A stretch of DNA of 9,671 nt. It comes from CAZJCK01 sp964544635 (GTDB lineage Bacteria; Zixibacteria; MSB-5A5; GN15; FEB-12). Of the stretch, positions 1 through 7,117 are shown piece after piece. Below the pieces are notes generated by a model. That model saw only the letters and a list, made by a program, of their open reading frames with translations, had not been told where the DNA came from and ran no database searches. The DNA lies in NCBI GenBank assembly GCA_964544635.1, contig CAZJCK010000101.1:1-9671 (forward strand), given 5' to 3'. Position numbers and translations under genes: made by a program. Position 1 is the first letter of the stretch; each line of letters opens with the position of its first letter.

Positions 1-37
1 TCATAATCCCTCGCGAAATCTGCTGCATGTTGAGTTA

Positions 38-72
38 CGTAAGTGATTACGCACGTCCGCAAGTGTTGTTGC
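38..72. promoter_or_regulatory. two short dyads 21 bp apart upstream of hutU
   Basis: CGTAA-gtga-TTACG lies at 38-51 and GCAA-gtgttg-TTGC at 59-72. Both are inverted repeats, and they share the core AAGTG and the ending GCA. Their centres are 21 bp apart, about two helical turns, which would put both on the same face of the DNA. They lie roughly 80-110 bp upstream of the likely hutU transcription start, a position more typical of an activator or upstream operator than of the core promoter. The arms are short, so chance is possible, and no known regulator is recognised. Confidence 0.25.
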
Positions 73-116
73 AGGGAAATACTAATTTGTTAAGAGTTCG
101 CCTGAGGCTACCGTAC

Positions 117-145
117 TTGTGATGCCGGGCACATAGTTCTATATT
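117..145 (+). promoter_or_regulatory. putative hutU promoter
   Basis: A TTGTGA -35 box (117-122) and a TATATT -10 box (140-145) are separated by exactly 17 nt. Transcription would start near 152, leaving a leader of about 20 nt that contains the AAGGAG ribosome binding site (161-166), 6 nt before the hutU ATG. The same -10 hexamer and spacing recur at three other inferred promoters in this window. Confidence 0.6.
118..133. promoter_or_regulatory. CRP-like site overlapping the hutU promoter
   Basis: TGTGA-N6-GCACA matches the CRP consensus TGTGA-N6-TCACA at 9 of 10 defined positions. It covers the -35 box and part of the spacer, with its centre near -26 relative to the inferred start. That position would favour repression unless another start site is used. 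Catabolite control of hut genes by CRP is known in enteric bacteria, but whether this organism has a CRP with that specificity cannot be seen here. Confidence 0.35.
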
Positions 146-172
146 CCCCCCAAAATCTCAAAGGAGCGCCGG

Positions 173-1828
173 ATGAAAGCCAGGACTGTCAAAGCCGCCC
201 ACGGCTCCGAACTTGCCTGCAAAGGCTGGCATCAGGAAGCCGCGCTGCGCATGCTCAATAATAATCTTGACCCGGAAGTCGCCGAAAAACCAAAAGAACT
301 GATCGTCTACGGCGGCTCCGGCAAAGCAGCCCGTAACTGGGACTGCTACGCCGCGATAGTCAAATCGCTCAAATCGCTCGAAAACGACGAAACGCTCTTA
401 GTCCAGTCGGGCAAACCGGTCGGGATTTTCCGCACCCATGAGGATGCCCCGCGCGTGTTGATCGCCAACAGCCATATCGTGCCGAACTGGGCAAGCTGGG
501 AGAAATTCCGGGAGTTCGAGAAGCTCGGCCTCATCATGTACGGCCAGATGACCGCGGGCAGCTGGATCTATATCGGCACGCAGGGGATCATCCAGGGGAC
601 ATTCGAAACCTTCGCCGCCGCCGCCACACAGCATTTTGGCGGCACGCTGGACGGTCGCTGGATTCTGACCGGTGGCATGGGCGGGATGGGCGGCGCCCAG
701 CCGATGGCCGGCACCATGGCCGGCGCGACAATACTCGTGGTCGAGGTCGACGAGTCGCGCATCAACCGACGGGTCAAGCAGGGCTTCTGCGATGTGAAGG
801 TCAAGCAGCTCGACAAGGCGCTCGAACTGGTCAAGAAACATACCAAAGAGAACAAGCCGATCTCGATCGGCCTGGTCGGTAACTGCGCCGACATTTTTCC
901 CGAAATTTACCGCCGCGGCCTCATTCCCGACATGGTGACCGACCAGACCTCGGCCCACGACGAGCTGCACGGTTACATCCCCGAGGGCCTGACAGTCACT
1001 GAGGCCAACCAGATGCGTAAGAAGGATCCCGACGGTTATATCAAGAGATCGTACGATTCAATGGTCAAGCATTGCGAGGCGATGGTTCGTTTCCAGAAGG
1101 CCGGCTCGATTGTCTTCGATTACGGCAACAACCTGCGCGGCCAGGCCGAGACCGCCGGGCTGAAGAACGCATTCGATTATCCCGGTTTTGTACCGGCGTA
1201 TGTCCGCCCGTTGTTCTGCGAAGGAAAGGGACCGTTCCGCTGGGCTGCGCTTTCGGGCGACCCGAAAGATATTCACACCACCGATCAGATGGTGCTGAAG
1301 GAATTCAAGGAGAACGAGATGCTCATGCGCTGGATCAAACTGGCGCAGGAACGTATCCCCTTCCAGGGACTGCCATCGCGGATCTGCTGGTTCGGCTTCG
1401 GCGAGCGGGCGAAGTTCGGTGATATGCTCAATCGTGCTGTCAAGAGTGGCAAACTGAGTGCCCCGATCGTGATCGGCCGCGACCACCTCGACTGCGGCTC
1501 GGTCGCCTCACCCAACCGTGAGACTGAGGGCATGAAGGACGGTTCCGATGCCATCGCCGACTGGCCGTTGTTGAACGGTATGCTCAATGCCGTCAGCGGG
1601 GCATCGTGGGTGTCGATCCATCACGGCGGCGGCGTCGGCATCGGTAACTCGATTCATGCCGGCATGGTGATTGTCGCCGACGGTACCCCTCAGATGGCCA
1701 GGCGCCTCAACCGGGTGCTGACCAACGACCCGGGTACGGGCATCATGCGCCATGTCGATGCCGGCTATCCGGACGCCATCGCCAACGCGAAGAAGCACAA
1801 GATCAAGATCCCGATGATGAAGAAGTAG
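173..1828 (+). CDS. hutU: urocanate hydratase
   Basis: HutU (urocanase) is a cytoplasmic NAD+-dependent enzyme that hydrates urocanate to 4-imidazolone-5-propionate, step two of histidine degradation. The 551-residue protein has the usual family length and is complete. Visible signatures are the N-terminal YGGSGKAARNW (46-56), the glycine-rich NAD-binding GGMGGMGGAQP (167-177), DQTSAHD (257-263), GLPSRICW with the family's conserved cysteine at 405, HHGGGVGIG (483-491) and MRHVDAGYP (525-533). The stretch after HHGGGVGIG reads NSIHAG where many family members have YSQHAG or FSQHSG, a mild variation. ATG 173 is supported by AAGGAG 6 nt upstream. The next gene begins 4 nt after the stop, so the two are probably co-transcribed, and hutI follows after that gene. 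Confidence 0.97.
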   Translation: MKARTVKAAHGSELACKGWHQEAALRMLNNNLDPEVAEKPKELIVYGGSGKAARNWDCYAAIVKSLKSLENDETLLVQSGKPVGIFRTHEDAPRVLIANSHIVPNWASWEKFREFEKLGLIMYGQMTAGSWIYIGTQGIIQGTFETFAAAATQHFGGTLDGRWILTGGMGGMGGAQPMAGTMAGATILVVEVDESRINRRVKQGFCDVKVKQLDKALELVKKHTKENKPISIGLVGNCADIFPEIYRRGLIPDMVTDQTSAHDELHGYIPEGLTVTEANQMRKKDPDGYIKRSYDSMVKHCEAMVRFQKAGSIVFDYGNNLRGQAETAGLKNAFDYPGFVPAYVRPLFCEGKGPFRWAALSGDPKDIHTTDQMVLKEFKENEMLMRWIKLAQERIPFQGLPSRICWFGFGERAKFGDMLNRAVKSGKLSAPIVIGRDHLDCGSVASPNRETEGMKDGSDAIADWPLLNGMLNAVSGASWVSIHHGGGVGIGNSIHAGMVIVADGTPQMARRLNRVLTNDPGTGIMRHVDAGYPDAIANAKKHKIKIPMMKK

Positions 1829-1832
1829 CGCG

Positions 1833-3269
1833 GTGACGACGGCACGGGGTTTGGTAGAGCGCTACGCCCGACCGTTGCTGTGGCTGGCGATCATCATTTT
1901 CGCCGTGCCACACCTCGTACGTCTGGCGGAGCCGCCCAACGGTTACCATGCCTGGCGGGAATCCGATACGGCGGCGGTCATCCTGAATTACTACCAGGAA
2001 GACATGAACCCGCTGCACCCGCGCATCAACCAGCGCGGCGCCTCCTCCGGTATTACCGGCATGGAGTTTCCGTTGTACAATTACGCGGCGGCGGTCGGAT
2101 ACTCGGCGTTCGGTCCGAGTCACACCATCCCAAAGGGGATCACCTTCCTGGCTGCCATACTGGCGATCCTGACCTGGTATCGGGTGGTGCGCGATGCAAC
2201 CACAACGTCGACCGCCATTCTCGCCGCCTGGGCACTGGCCTTTTCCCCGCTGGTCTATTTCTACAGTTTCAAAATCATGCCGGACATACTGATGCTGGCC
2301 CTCTGGATCGGCGCTCTTCGCGGCTACCAGGTATACGATGCCACCAAACGGCGGTCGTCGTGGTTATGGTCACTCGTCCTGCTGACACTGTCGGCCCTGA
2401 TCAAGCCGCTCACCCTGTCACTCTATCTGCCGTTGCTGCTGCTTGAACTGCACAGGTCGCGCCGCTCCCGCGAACGACTCCTGCGCTGGGGTGGCTATGT
2501 CGTGTTGTCGTTTGTGTCGGTAGCCGCCTGGTTCATGTTTGCCTACTGGCTGAATGAAAGGTATCAGACGCCCGGGTTCTATCTTGGCGAAAACCTGCCC
2601 AACTTCCATCAGTTTCTCCTGACCACCCAGTTCGTGAAGAAGCTCTTCCTCCAATGGCCGTTCGAACTCTGGGTCGGCTGGGCGCTGTTGCCGGCGGCAG
2701 TACTCGGGATCGCGCCGCTGATGCGCTCAGGACTCTCCAAACTGTGGCTGGGCTGGATTATCTCGATTTACATCGTCTTCGCAATGACCGCCCAGCACTC
2801 GGCCAGTCATGACTACTACACGCTGTTGATGGTGCCGCCGCTGGCCCTTGTTGCCGGTATGGGGCTGAACTGGCTGCTCGAGCGTTCCCGGGCAACCGCA
2901 CTCCTGGCACTCCTGCTGCTCCTGGCCGCCCCGCTTGCAGCGCATCTGCGGATCAGTCATCGACACGGCTCCACCGAGATATTCCATGCGGTGCGGCACG
3001 ATAGCGAGCGGCTGATCGATCGCGATGATCTGGTCGCGGTGGAGGACAGGACAACCGCCATTCGCTTGTATCGGATGAATCGCCACGGCTGGCCGCTGCG
3101 AAACGAAATCGATTCGTCGGCGATTGCCCCGCTGATCGAGCAGGGGCTTGACTGGCTGGTGATCGAGCAGCCGATTGAGGAGTACGATTCGTCGCTGCTG
3201 CACCTGGTCACTCTCCCGCCCGATTCGATCGGCCCGCTGCTCGGCTATCGGATCCGACAAAGCGATTGA
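1833..3269 (+). CDS. GT-C family membrane glycosyltransferase (GT39/ArnT-like)
   Basis: This is a 478-residue polytopic inner-membrane protein. Its N-terminal half carries features of the GT-C fold (PMT/ArnT-like): a first membrane segment (about 13-30), then an outside loop with WRESD (41-45) supplying acidic catalytic-type residues, and GMEFPLYNY (76-84), resembling the ExPLY motif of family 39 enzymes. About nine further hydrophobic segments lie between 102 and 372, with HDYYTLLMVPP (326-336) before the last ones. The final 100 residues are soluble. Such enzymes usually move a sugar from a polyprenyl-phosphate carrier to lipid, glycan or protein outside the membrane; the acceptor here is unknown. 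The GTG start follows the hutU stop by 4 nt, with only a weak GAAGAAG upstream. An in-frame TTG at 1851 is an alternative start. Its place between two histidine-degradation genes is unexplained. Confidence 0.78.
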   Translation: MTTARGLVERYARPLLWLAIIIFAVPHLVRLAEPPNGYHAWRESDTAAVILNYYQEDMNPLHPRINQRGASSGITGMEFPLYNYAAAVGYSAFGPSHTIPKGITFLAAILAILTWYRVVRDATTTSTAILAAWALAFSPLVYFYSFKIMPDILMLALWIGALRGYQVYDATKRRSSWLWSLVLLTLSALIKPLTLSLYLPLLLLELHRSRRSRERLLRWGGYVVLSFVSVAAWFMFAYWLNERYQTPGFYLGENLPNFHQFLLTTQFVKKLFLQWPFELWVGWALLPAAVLGIAPLMRSGLSKLWLGWIISIYIVFAMTAQHSASHDYYTLLMVPPLALVAGMGLNWLLERSRATALLALLLLLAAPLAAHLRISHRHGSTEIFHAVRHDSERLIDRDDLVAVEDRTTAIRLYRMNRHGWPLRNEIDSSAIAPLIEQGLDWLVIEQPIEEYDSSLLHLVTLPPDSIGPLLGYRIRQSD

Positions 3270-3293
3270 TTTCAGCAAGCAAGCGTTTATATT
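3266..3293 (+). promoter_or_regulatory. putative hutI promoter giving a leaderless mRNA
   Basis: TTGATT (3266-3271) overlaps the stop codon of the glycosyltransferase gene and is followed after 16 nt by TATATT (3288-3293). Only six bases separate the -10 box from the hutI ATG at 3300, so transcription would begin at or next to the A of the start codon. No Shine-Dalgarno sequence precedes that ATG, which fits leaderless initiation. The alternative is that hutI is only read from the hutU transcript with a weak ribosome site. Confidence 0.5.
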
Positions 3294-3299
3294 CCTGCC

Positions 3300-4571
3300 A
3301 TGCCTCCAGAGAAAAAAGCAACGCTCCTGATCAAGAATATCGGCCAGCTGGTGAGCATGGCCGGGCCGGTACCGCGGGTTGGGCGCGAACAGCTCAATGA
3401 TATCGGGTTGATCGAGGACGGCGGCATTGCCGTGGCCGGCGACGAAATTCTCGCTGTCGGCAAGTCCGACGATGTCGAGGGCCATGCCCCGCTGGCGGAG
3501 GGATGTACTGTTGTCGACGCCCGCAAGATGGTGGTTACCCCGGGGCTGGTTGATCCGCATACCCACCCGGTCTTCTCCATGACTCGCGAGGCCGAATTCG
3601 AGATGCGCACGCTGGGCAAAGGGTACATGGAGATAGCCCAGGCGGGCGGTGGCATACGGGCATCGGTGCGTGATCTGCGCCAGACCAAAGAGACGGTGTT
3701 GATTGAAAAAACAAAGAAGCGGCTCGACCGTCTCATGCGCTACGGCATCACCACCCTCGAAGCAAAATCCGGCTATGGCCTGTCGACCGAATCCGAACTC
3801 AAACAGCTCGAGATTATCCAGCACCTCAACGATATCCACCCGCTCGACCTGGTGCCGACCTTCCTCGGCGCCCACGAAATTCCCGACGAATATCGCGACA
3901 AGCCGGACGATTACGTTGACCTGGTGATCAACGAGATGATTCCGGCAGTGAAAGAAAAGCGACTTGCGGAGTTCTGCGATATTTTCTGTGAAGAAGGGGT
4001 GTTCACGGTCGAGCAGTCGCGCAAAATTCTAACGGCTGCCGACAAAGCCGGGATGAAGCTGAAGCTGCATGCCGACGAGTTGGAGTCGACCGGCGGCGCC
4101 GAACTGGCCGCCGAACTGAAGGCGACCTCGGCTGATCATTTGGTGTATGCGTCGGATGCCGGCATTGCCGCCATGGCCGATGCCGGTGTTGCGGCGGTGC
4201 TGCTGCCGGGTACCACTTTCGCCCTGCGCGGCAAGCAGTACGCCCCGGCCCGTAAATTCATCGATGCCGGCGTGGTGGTGGCCCTGTCTACCGACTGCAA
4301 TCCCGGCTCGAGCTGTACCGAATCGCTACCGCTTATTATTTCGCTGGCCGCCCTGCAAATGCGCCTGACCGCCGCCGAGGCGCTGTGCGCGGTGACGGTC
4401 AACGCCGCCTATGCCATCAATCGCCACAGCCGGGCCGGCCAGTTGCGCGAGGGGGCCAGGGCCGATATCGTTATCTGGGATATGAACGATTACCGTGAAC
4501 TGCCGTATCACTATGGCGTCAATCTGGTCTCGCAAGTGATCAAAAACGGCAAGGTAATCGTCCGTCTATAA
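3300..4571 (+). CDS. hutI: imidazolonepropionase
   Basis: HutI is a cytoplasmic metal-dependent hydrolase of the amidohydrolase superfamily. It opens the ring of 4-imidazolone-5-propionate to give N-formimino-L-glutamate, the step directly after urocanase. At 423 residues it is slightly longer than typical. Metal and catalytic residues are visible in order: PHTHP (86-90) with the HxH pair at 87 and 89, FLGAHEIP (188-195) with His192, HADE (257-260) with His257, DH (279-280), and STDCNPG (330-336) with Asp332. The C-terminal part (RADIVIWDMNDY onward) forms the usual beta-sandwich. It starts 30 nt after the glycosyltransferase stop and lacks an SD sequence. Its specificity as HutI rather than another amidohydrolase is supported by overall similarity and by hutU nearby. 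Confidence 0.95.
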   Translation: MPPEKKATLLIKNIGQLVSMAGPVPRVGREQLNDIGLIEDGGIAVAGDEILAVGKSDDVEGHAPLAEGCTVVDARKMVVTPGLVDPHTHPVFSMTREAEFEMRTLGKGYMEIAQAGGGIRASVRDLRQTKETVLIEKTKKRLDRLMRYGITTLEAKSGYGLSTESELKQLEIIQHLNDIHPLDLVPTFLGAHEIPDEYRDKPDDYVDLVINEMIPAVKEKRLAEFCDIFCEEGVFTVEQSRKILTAADKAGMKLKLHADELESTGGAELAAELKATSADHLVYASDAGIAAMADAGVAAVLLPGTTFALRGKQYAPARKFIDAGVVVALSTDCNPGSSCTESLPLIISLAALQMRLTAAEALCAVTVNAAYAINRHSRAGQLREGARADIVIWDMNDYRELPYHYGVNLVSQVIKNGKVIVRL

Positions 4572-4611
4572 ACTGCCGGAACGGAGCCGCCCGGGGGCGG
4601 GTAAAACAGAC

Positions 4612-5100
4612 GTGCAGAAGTACACCTCAATCATCTGTCTGCTGGTACTGACGCTCATCGCCGGCTGTGGCGTGTACAAGTTCAATCCGGGGGGAAAGGC
4701 CACCATCGACAGCGTGGCCATCAACCGGTTTGAAAATCAAACTCTCCAGTTCGGCCTGGAGGACCGCATGACCGATATAGTAACCGACGCCTTTATCTCC
4801 GACGGTACTATCAAGGTGTTGCCGCCCGATGCTGCCGAGTCGCTGTTGTCGGCGGTGCTGACGCGGTACGAGCTGCAGCCGCACGAGTTCGACGAAACCG
4901 ACCGCGTCACCCGCTACCGGGTGGTGATGGGCTTCGATGTCACCCTGACACGACGTGTCAACGACAGTTTGCTCTGGCAGCAAAACGTTACGCAGCAGGG
5001 GATCTATGAGGCCGATACCGAAACCGAGGAGACCGGCCAGGAACGGGCCATCGAACTGCTGGTGGAAGAAATTATTACGCGAACCACGAAAAGCTGGTAA
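4612..5100 (+). CDS. lptE: LptE-like LPS-assembly lipoprotein
   Basis: This 162-residue protein has a lipoprotein signal peptide: a hydrophobic stretch 5-18 and the lipobox LIAGC with the acylated cysteine at 19. GCGVYKF after it resembles the GCGYxF start of mature LptE proteins. The pattern that follows (a strand, VAINRFENQT near 36-45, an amphipathic helix, then strands around VVMGFDVTLTR and a C-terminal helix) matches the alpha/beta LptE fold. LptE is the outer-membrane lipoprotein that plugs LptD and helps place lipopolysaccharide on the surface; no lptD is present here. The GTG start at 4612 is chosen because it gives a proper signal peptide; its ribosome site is poor (the GC-rich stretch 4587-4600 lies upstream). 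It lies 40 nt after hutI. Low sequence conservation in this family limits certainty. Confidence 0.68.
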   Translation: MQKYTSIICLLVLTLIAGCGVYKFNPGGKATIDSVAINRFENQTLQFGLEDRMTDIVTDAFISDGTIKVLPPDAAESLLSAVLTRYELQPHEFDETDRVTRYRVVMGFDVTLTRRVNDSLLWQQNVTQQGIYEADTETEETGQERAIELLVEEIITRTTKSW

Positions 5101-5186
5101 GTTATAGGCCAAGAGCTACCGACGCTGAGAATAATCACGGTTGACGGCTTATCATCTGTCAGCCCAGCCATAAGAGAAAGACCGCT

Positions 5187-6134
5187 ATGATCATTCGACT
5201 TAGTTTCAGCCTGCTGTTGGTCGCGTTGTTGAGCCTGAGCGCGACGGCGCGCGAGATCAACTCCAACGCCGGGACATCGTCGTTTCCCTTCCTCAAGATA
5301 CACCTCGGCGCCCGGGCTGTCGCCATGGGCGGCGCCGCCACCGGATTGGCCGACGATGAGACGGCACTCTACTACAATCCGGCCGGCATTGTCGGGCGCG
5401 ACGAAATCGTGAATAACCGCTTCATCCTCGAATACCACAATTACTTTGACGATATCCAGTCGGGTCTGGTCGGGGTTATTCACAAGCTTGATGAACGAAA
5501 GTCCGTCGGGGTCTATGTCAACTACCTGAATTACGGCGAATTCATCGAGACCGATCAGCTGGGAACTGTCACCGGCGACTTCAGCGGCGGCGACCTGGCC
5601 TTTGCCGGCGCTTTTGCGTACCAGCCAAAACTGAACTGGCGGCTCGGCGGCACCGTCAAACTGATCTACCAGAAGATCCAGGAGTTTTCTGCCACCGGTG
5701 TGGCGGTCGATCTCGGCGCCAAGTACAGCTTTGATCGTGAACGATATGTCGTCGGCATTGCCGTGCAGAACCTTGGTGTCCAGCTCAGCTCCCTGGGCGA
5801 GGAGAAGGATGATCTGCCGCTGATGCTTCGCGCCGGCGGCTCGGTGCGACCGCGCCAGATCCCGATCCTGCTGGCGGCCGACGTGATCGTACCGACCGAT
5901 AACAATGTCGATGTCGCCATCGGGGCCGAGTACCTCAATGCCGAACCGGTCTTCCTGCGCCTCGGTTGGAACTCCTACGGCTCCAATTACCGGGCGGCCG
6001 AGTCGGACGACAGCTGGGCCGGTTTGTCGCTCGGCCTGGGGATCGATATCAACAAGTACCAGATTTCATACGGCTTCACCCCGGCTGCCGAACTGGGGGA
6101 GAGCCACCGTATTACTGTGACGGGAGGGTTTTAG
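5187..6134 (+). CDS. PorV/PorQ family outer-membrane beta-barrel protein
   Basis: The 315-residue protein has a Sec signal peptide (hydrophobic 3-18, likely cleavage after SATA near 21). The mature start shows the family signature: SSFPFLKIHLGARAVAMGGA (31-50), then LADD (54-57) and YYNPAG (62-67). The rest alternates amphipathic strands as in a beta-barrel and ends in an aromatic residue (VTGGF), typical of outer-membrane barrels. PorV and PorQ take part in type IX secretion in Bacteroidetes. Many FCB-group bacteria carry several distant homologues whose role is unknown, and no other type IX component is in this window, so a secretion role is not claimed. The ATG is preceded by a purine-rich GAGAAAG (about 5174-5180). 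TTGACG at 5141 could be a -35 box but has no matching -10. It probably forms an operon with the following lipoprotein gene, 4 nt away. Confidence 0.85.
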   Translation: MIIRLSFSLLLVALLSLSATAREINSNAGTSSFPFLKIHLGARAVAMGGAATGLADDETALYYNPAGIVGRDEIVNNRFILEYHNYFDDIQSGLVGVIHKLDERKSVGVYVNYLNYGEFIETDQLGTVTGDFSGGDLAFAGAFAYQPKLNWRLGGTVKLIYQKIQEFSATGVAVDLGAKYSFDRERYVVGIAVQNLGVQLSSLGEEKDDLPLMLRAGGSVRPRQIPILLAADVIVPTDNNVDVAIGAEYLNAEPVFLRLGWNSYGSNYRAAESDDSWAGLSLGLGIDINKYQISYGFTPAAELGESHRITVTGGF

Positions 6135-6138
6135 GCTC

Positions 6139-6606
6139 ATGCGATATATGCAATACATGGCGTTTCCAGTGTTACTGCTGCTCGGCGCGCTGGCGCTCGG
6201 CGCCTGCGGTACCGATTCCGGCGGCAACCCCAAACAGGCGGTCATCTCGATGTTCGGCGCCATGGAAAAGGACGACAAGGGTGCCCTGGCCCGTCTGTTG
6301 GATCTGCCCGCCCTGATGAACAACACCGACATGGACTATGCCCTGACTTCCGACACCGCCCGCGTCTGGACCAACCCGCAGCAGATTCTTGACGACCTGA
6401 CGGGCAGCGGCACCACCAAGCAACGCTGGTTCTCGCTGCAGCGGATAATCGGCGAAACCCAGATCATGGGTGACCAGGCAACCGTGGAAGTGACATTTGT
6501 CGACAAGGCAGCCTCGCGCGGCTACCTCACCGAGTTCGGGCTGCACAAGGTAAACGGCAAATGGAAAATCTACTCGTTCCAGACCAAGACTGAAGGAGCC
6601 TCTTAA
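6139..6606 (+). CDS. small NTF2-like lipoprotein (DUF4878-like)
   Basis: The 155-residue protein begins with a lipoprotein signal peptide: hydrophobic 8-22 and the lipobox ALGAC with the modified cysteine at 23. The mature part starts with a helix (PKQAVISMFGAMEKDDKGAL, about 31-50) and ends with strands including ATVEVTFVDK and KVNGKWKIYSF. The arrangement of helix, loop and curved sheet, with a closing GKWKI motif, is typical of the NTF2/SnoaL fold seen in DUF4878-like lipoproteins, whose function is unknown. GGAGGG (6123-6128), 10 nt before the ATG, lies inside the end of the preceding gene, and the spacing of 4 nt suggests translational coupling with the barrel protein. The family call rests on pattern only. 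Confidence 0.72.
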   Translation: MRYMQYMAFPVLLLLGALALGACGTDSGGNPKQAVISMFGAMEKDDKGALARLLDLPALMNNTDMDYALTSDTARVWTNPQQILDDLTGSGTTKQRWFSLQRIIGETQIMGDQATVEVTFVDKAASRGYLTEFGLHKVNGKWKIYSFQTKTEGAS

Positions 6607-6613
6607 TTCGTCT

Positions 6614-6632
6614 GCCCGGAGTCGTCCCGGGC
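6614..6632 (+). other. GC-rich hairpin between lipoprotein and rhodanese genes
   Basis: GCCCGG (6614-6619) and CCGGGC (6627-6632) form a 6-bp all-GC stem with a 7-nt loop, 8 nt after the lipoprotein stop codon. No T-run follows, so it is not a standard intrinsic terminator. It could mark a processed or protected 3' end, or a Rho-dependent end, for the barrel-lipoprotein transcript. Confidence 0.4.
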
Positions 6633-6671
6633 CGTGCCCTCGGTCGCTTCAACGCCGATCATACTGCAACT

Positions 6672-7034
6672 ATGACTATCGACAACGGTATTCCCGAAAT
6701 CACCGTAGAACAACTCCACGCCGCCCGGATCGAAAAGCGTGACTTCTATCTCCTCGATGTCCGTACCCTGCCGGAGTATGAAGCCGGACGTCTGTCATTC
6801 ACCGACGCCCTGGTGCCGTACGATCAGTTGCACCTCTATGTCGACCGCCTGCCGTCGGACAAGTCTACCCCAATCTATTCTTTTTGTCGCTCCGGACGGC
6901 GCAGTGGTATTACCACTGAGTTTCTCCAGGCACTCGGCTACAGTAATGCCCGCAATGTGCGTGGTGGAATAATTGACTGGGTTGATGCCGGCTATGAAAT
7001 CGACAGCGGTCCGGTCGATAGACCGCCACGATAG
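6672..7034 (+). CDS. single-domain rhodanese-like protein
   Basis: This 120-residue protein is a single rhodanese domain. It shows LLDVRTLPEYEAGRL (27-41, the CH2A-type motif), the active-site loop CRSGRRS (72-78) with the catalytic cysteine at 72 in the six-residue loop of sulfurtransferases, and NVRGGIIDWVDAGYEI (95-110, the CH2B-type motif). It has no signal peptide or membrane segment, so it should be cytoplasmic. Such proteins carry sulfane sulfur as a cysteine persulfide; the donor and acceptor here are unknown. The ATG has no Shine-Dalgarno sequence. CATACT (6660-6665) lies six bases upstream, leaderless-type spacing like that of hutI, but no convincing -35 box accompanies it. Directly downstream, a small RNA gene appears to be transcribed towards it. 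Confidence 0.92.
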   Translation: MTIDNGIPEITVEQLHAARIEKRDFYLLDVRTLPEYEAGRLSFTDALVPYDQLHLYVDRLPSDKSTPIYSFCRSGRRSGITTEFLQALGYSNARNVRGGIIDWVDAGYEIDSGPVDRPPR

Positions 7035-7040
7035 AGGGCC

Positions 7041-7112
7041 AAAAAAAACGTTTACCAGGGGGCGATAGAAACAGAGGGGGAGGCTTCCATCAGCCGGGTG
7101 CCTGGTAAACGT
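7041..7112 (-). ncRNA. putative small RNA with closed terminal stem
   Basis: Read on the minus strand, ACGTTTACCAGG (7112-7101) pairs perfectly over 12 bp with CCTGGTAAACGT (7059-7048), and the second arm runs into eight T residues (7048-7041). A strong promoter ends at 7118 and predicts a start at about 7112, the first base of the stem. The RNA would be about 72 nt, with its 5' and 3' ends paired and the 3' end acting as its own terminator. Inside the 41-nt loop two alternatives are visible: GGC-u-GAU (7095-7089) with AUCGCC (7066-7061), or the smaller GGCU/AGCC hairpin (7095-7092 with 7085-7082). No ORF with a ribosome site fits in it. I do not recognise the family; SRP RNA was considered and rejected. 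An alternative is a long-loop terminator for a longer transcript from the right. Confidence 0.5.
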
Positions 7113-7117
7113 GTCCA

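Noticed and set aside
2727..3875. Long minus-strand frame of 382 codons across the glycosyltransferase and hutI genes.
   Set aside because: It is the antisense of two well-supported genes, with no recognisable protein motifs; long antisense frames are common in GC-rich coding DNA.
4587..4600. GC hairpin between hutI and the LptE-like gene as a terminator.
   Set aside because: The stem is only about 5 bp with a tight loop and is followed by TAAAAC, not a T-run.
5141..5174. Promoter for the barrel-protein gene from TTGACG at 5141.
   Set aside because: The only -10-like sequence (CATAAG) is 22 nt away, outside the usual spacing.
7041..7112. SRP (4.5S) RNA: the arm GTTTACCAGG is also present in the E. 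coli 4.5S RNA, and GGAA occurs in the loop.
   Set aside because: The conserved SRP core (CAGG...CCGGAAGG...AGCAGCC around a GGAA tetraloop) is missing, and here CCAGG is paired in the terminal stem rather than in the internal loop.
7048..7112. Terminal inverted repeats of a tiny mobile element.
   Set aside because: No flanking target duplication and no second copy in the window; the promoter and T-run explain the arms better.
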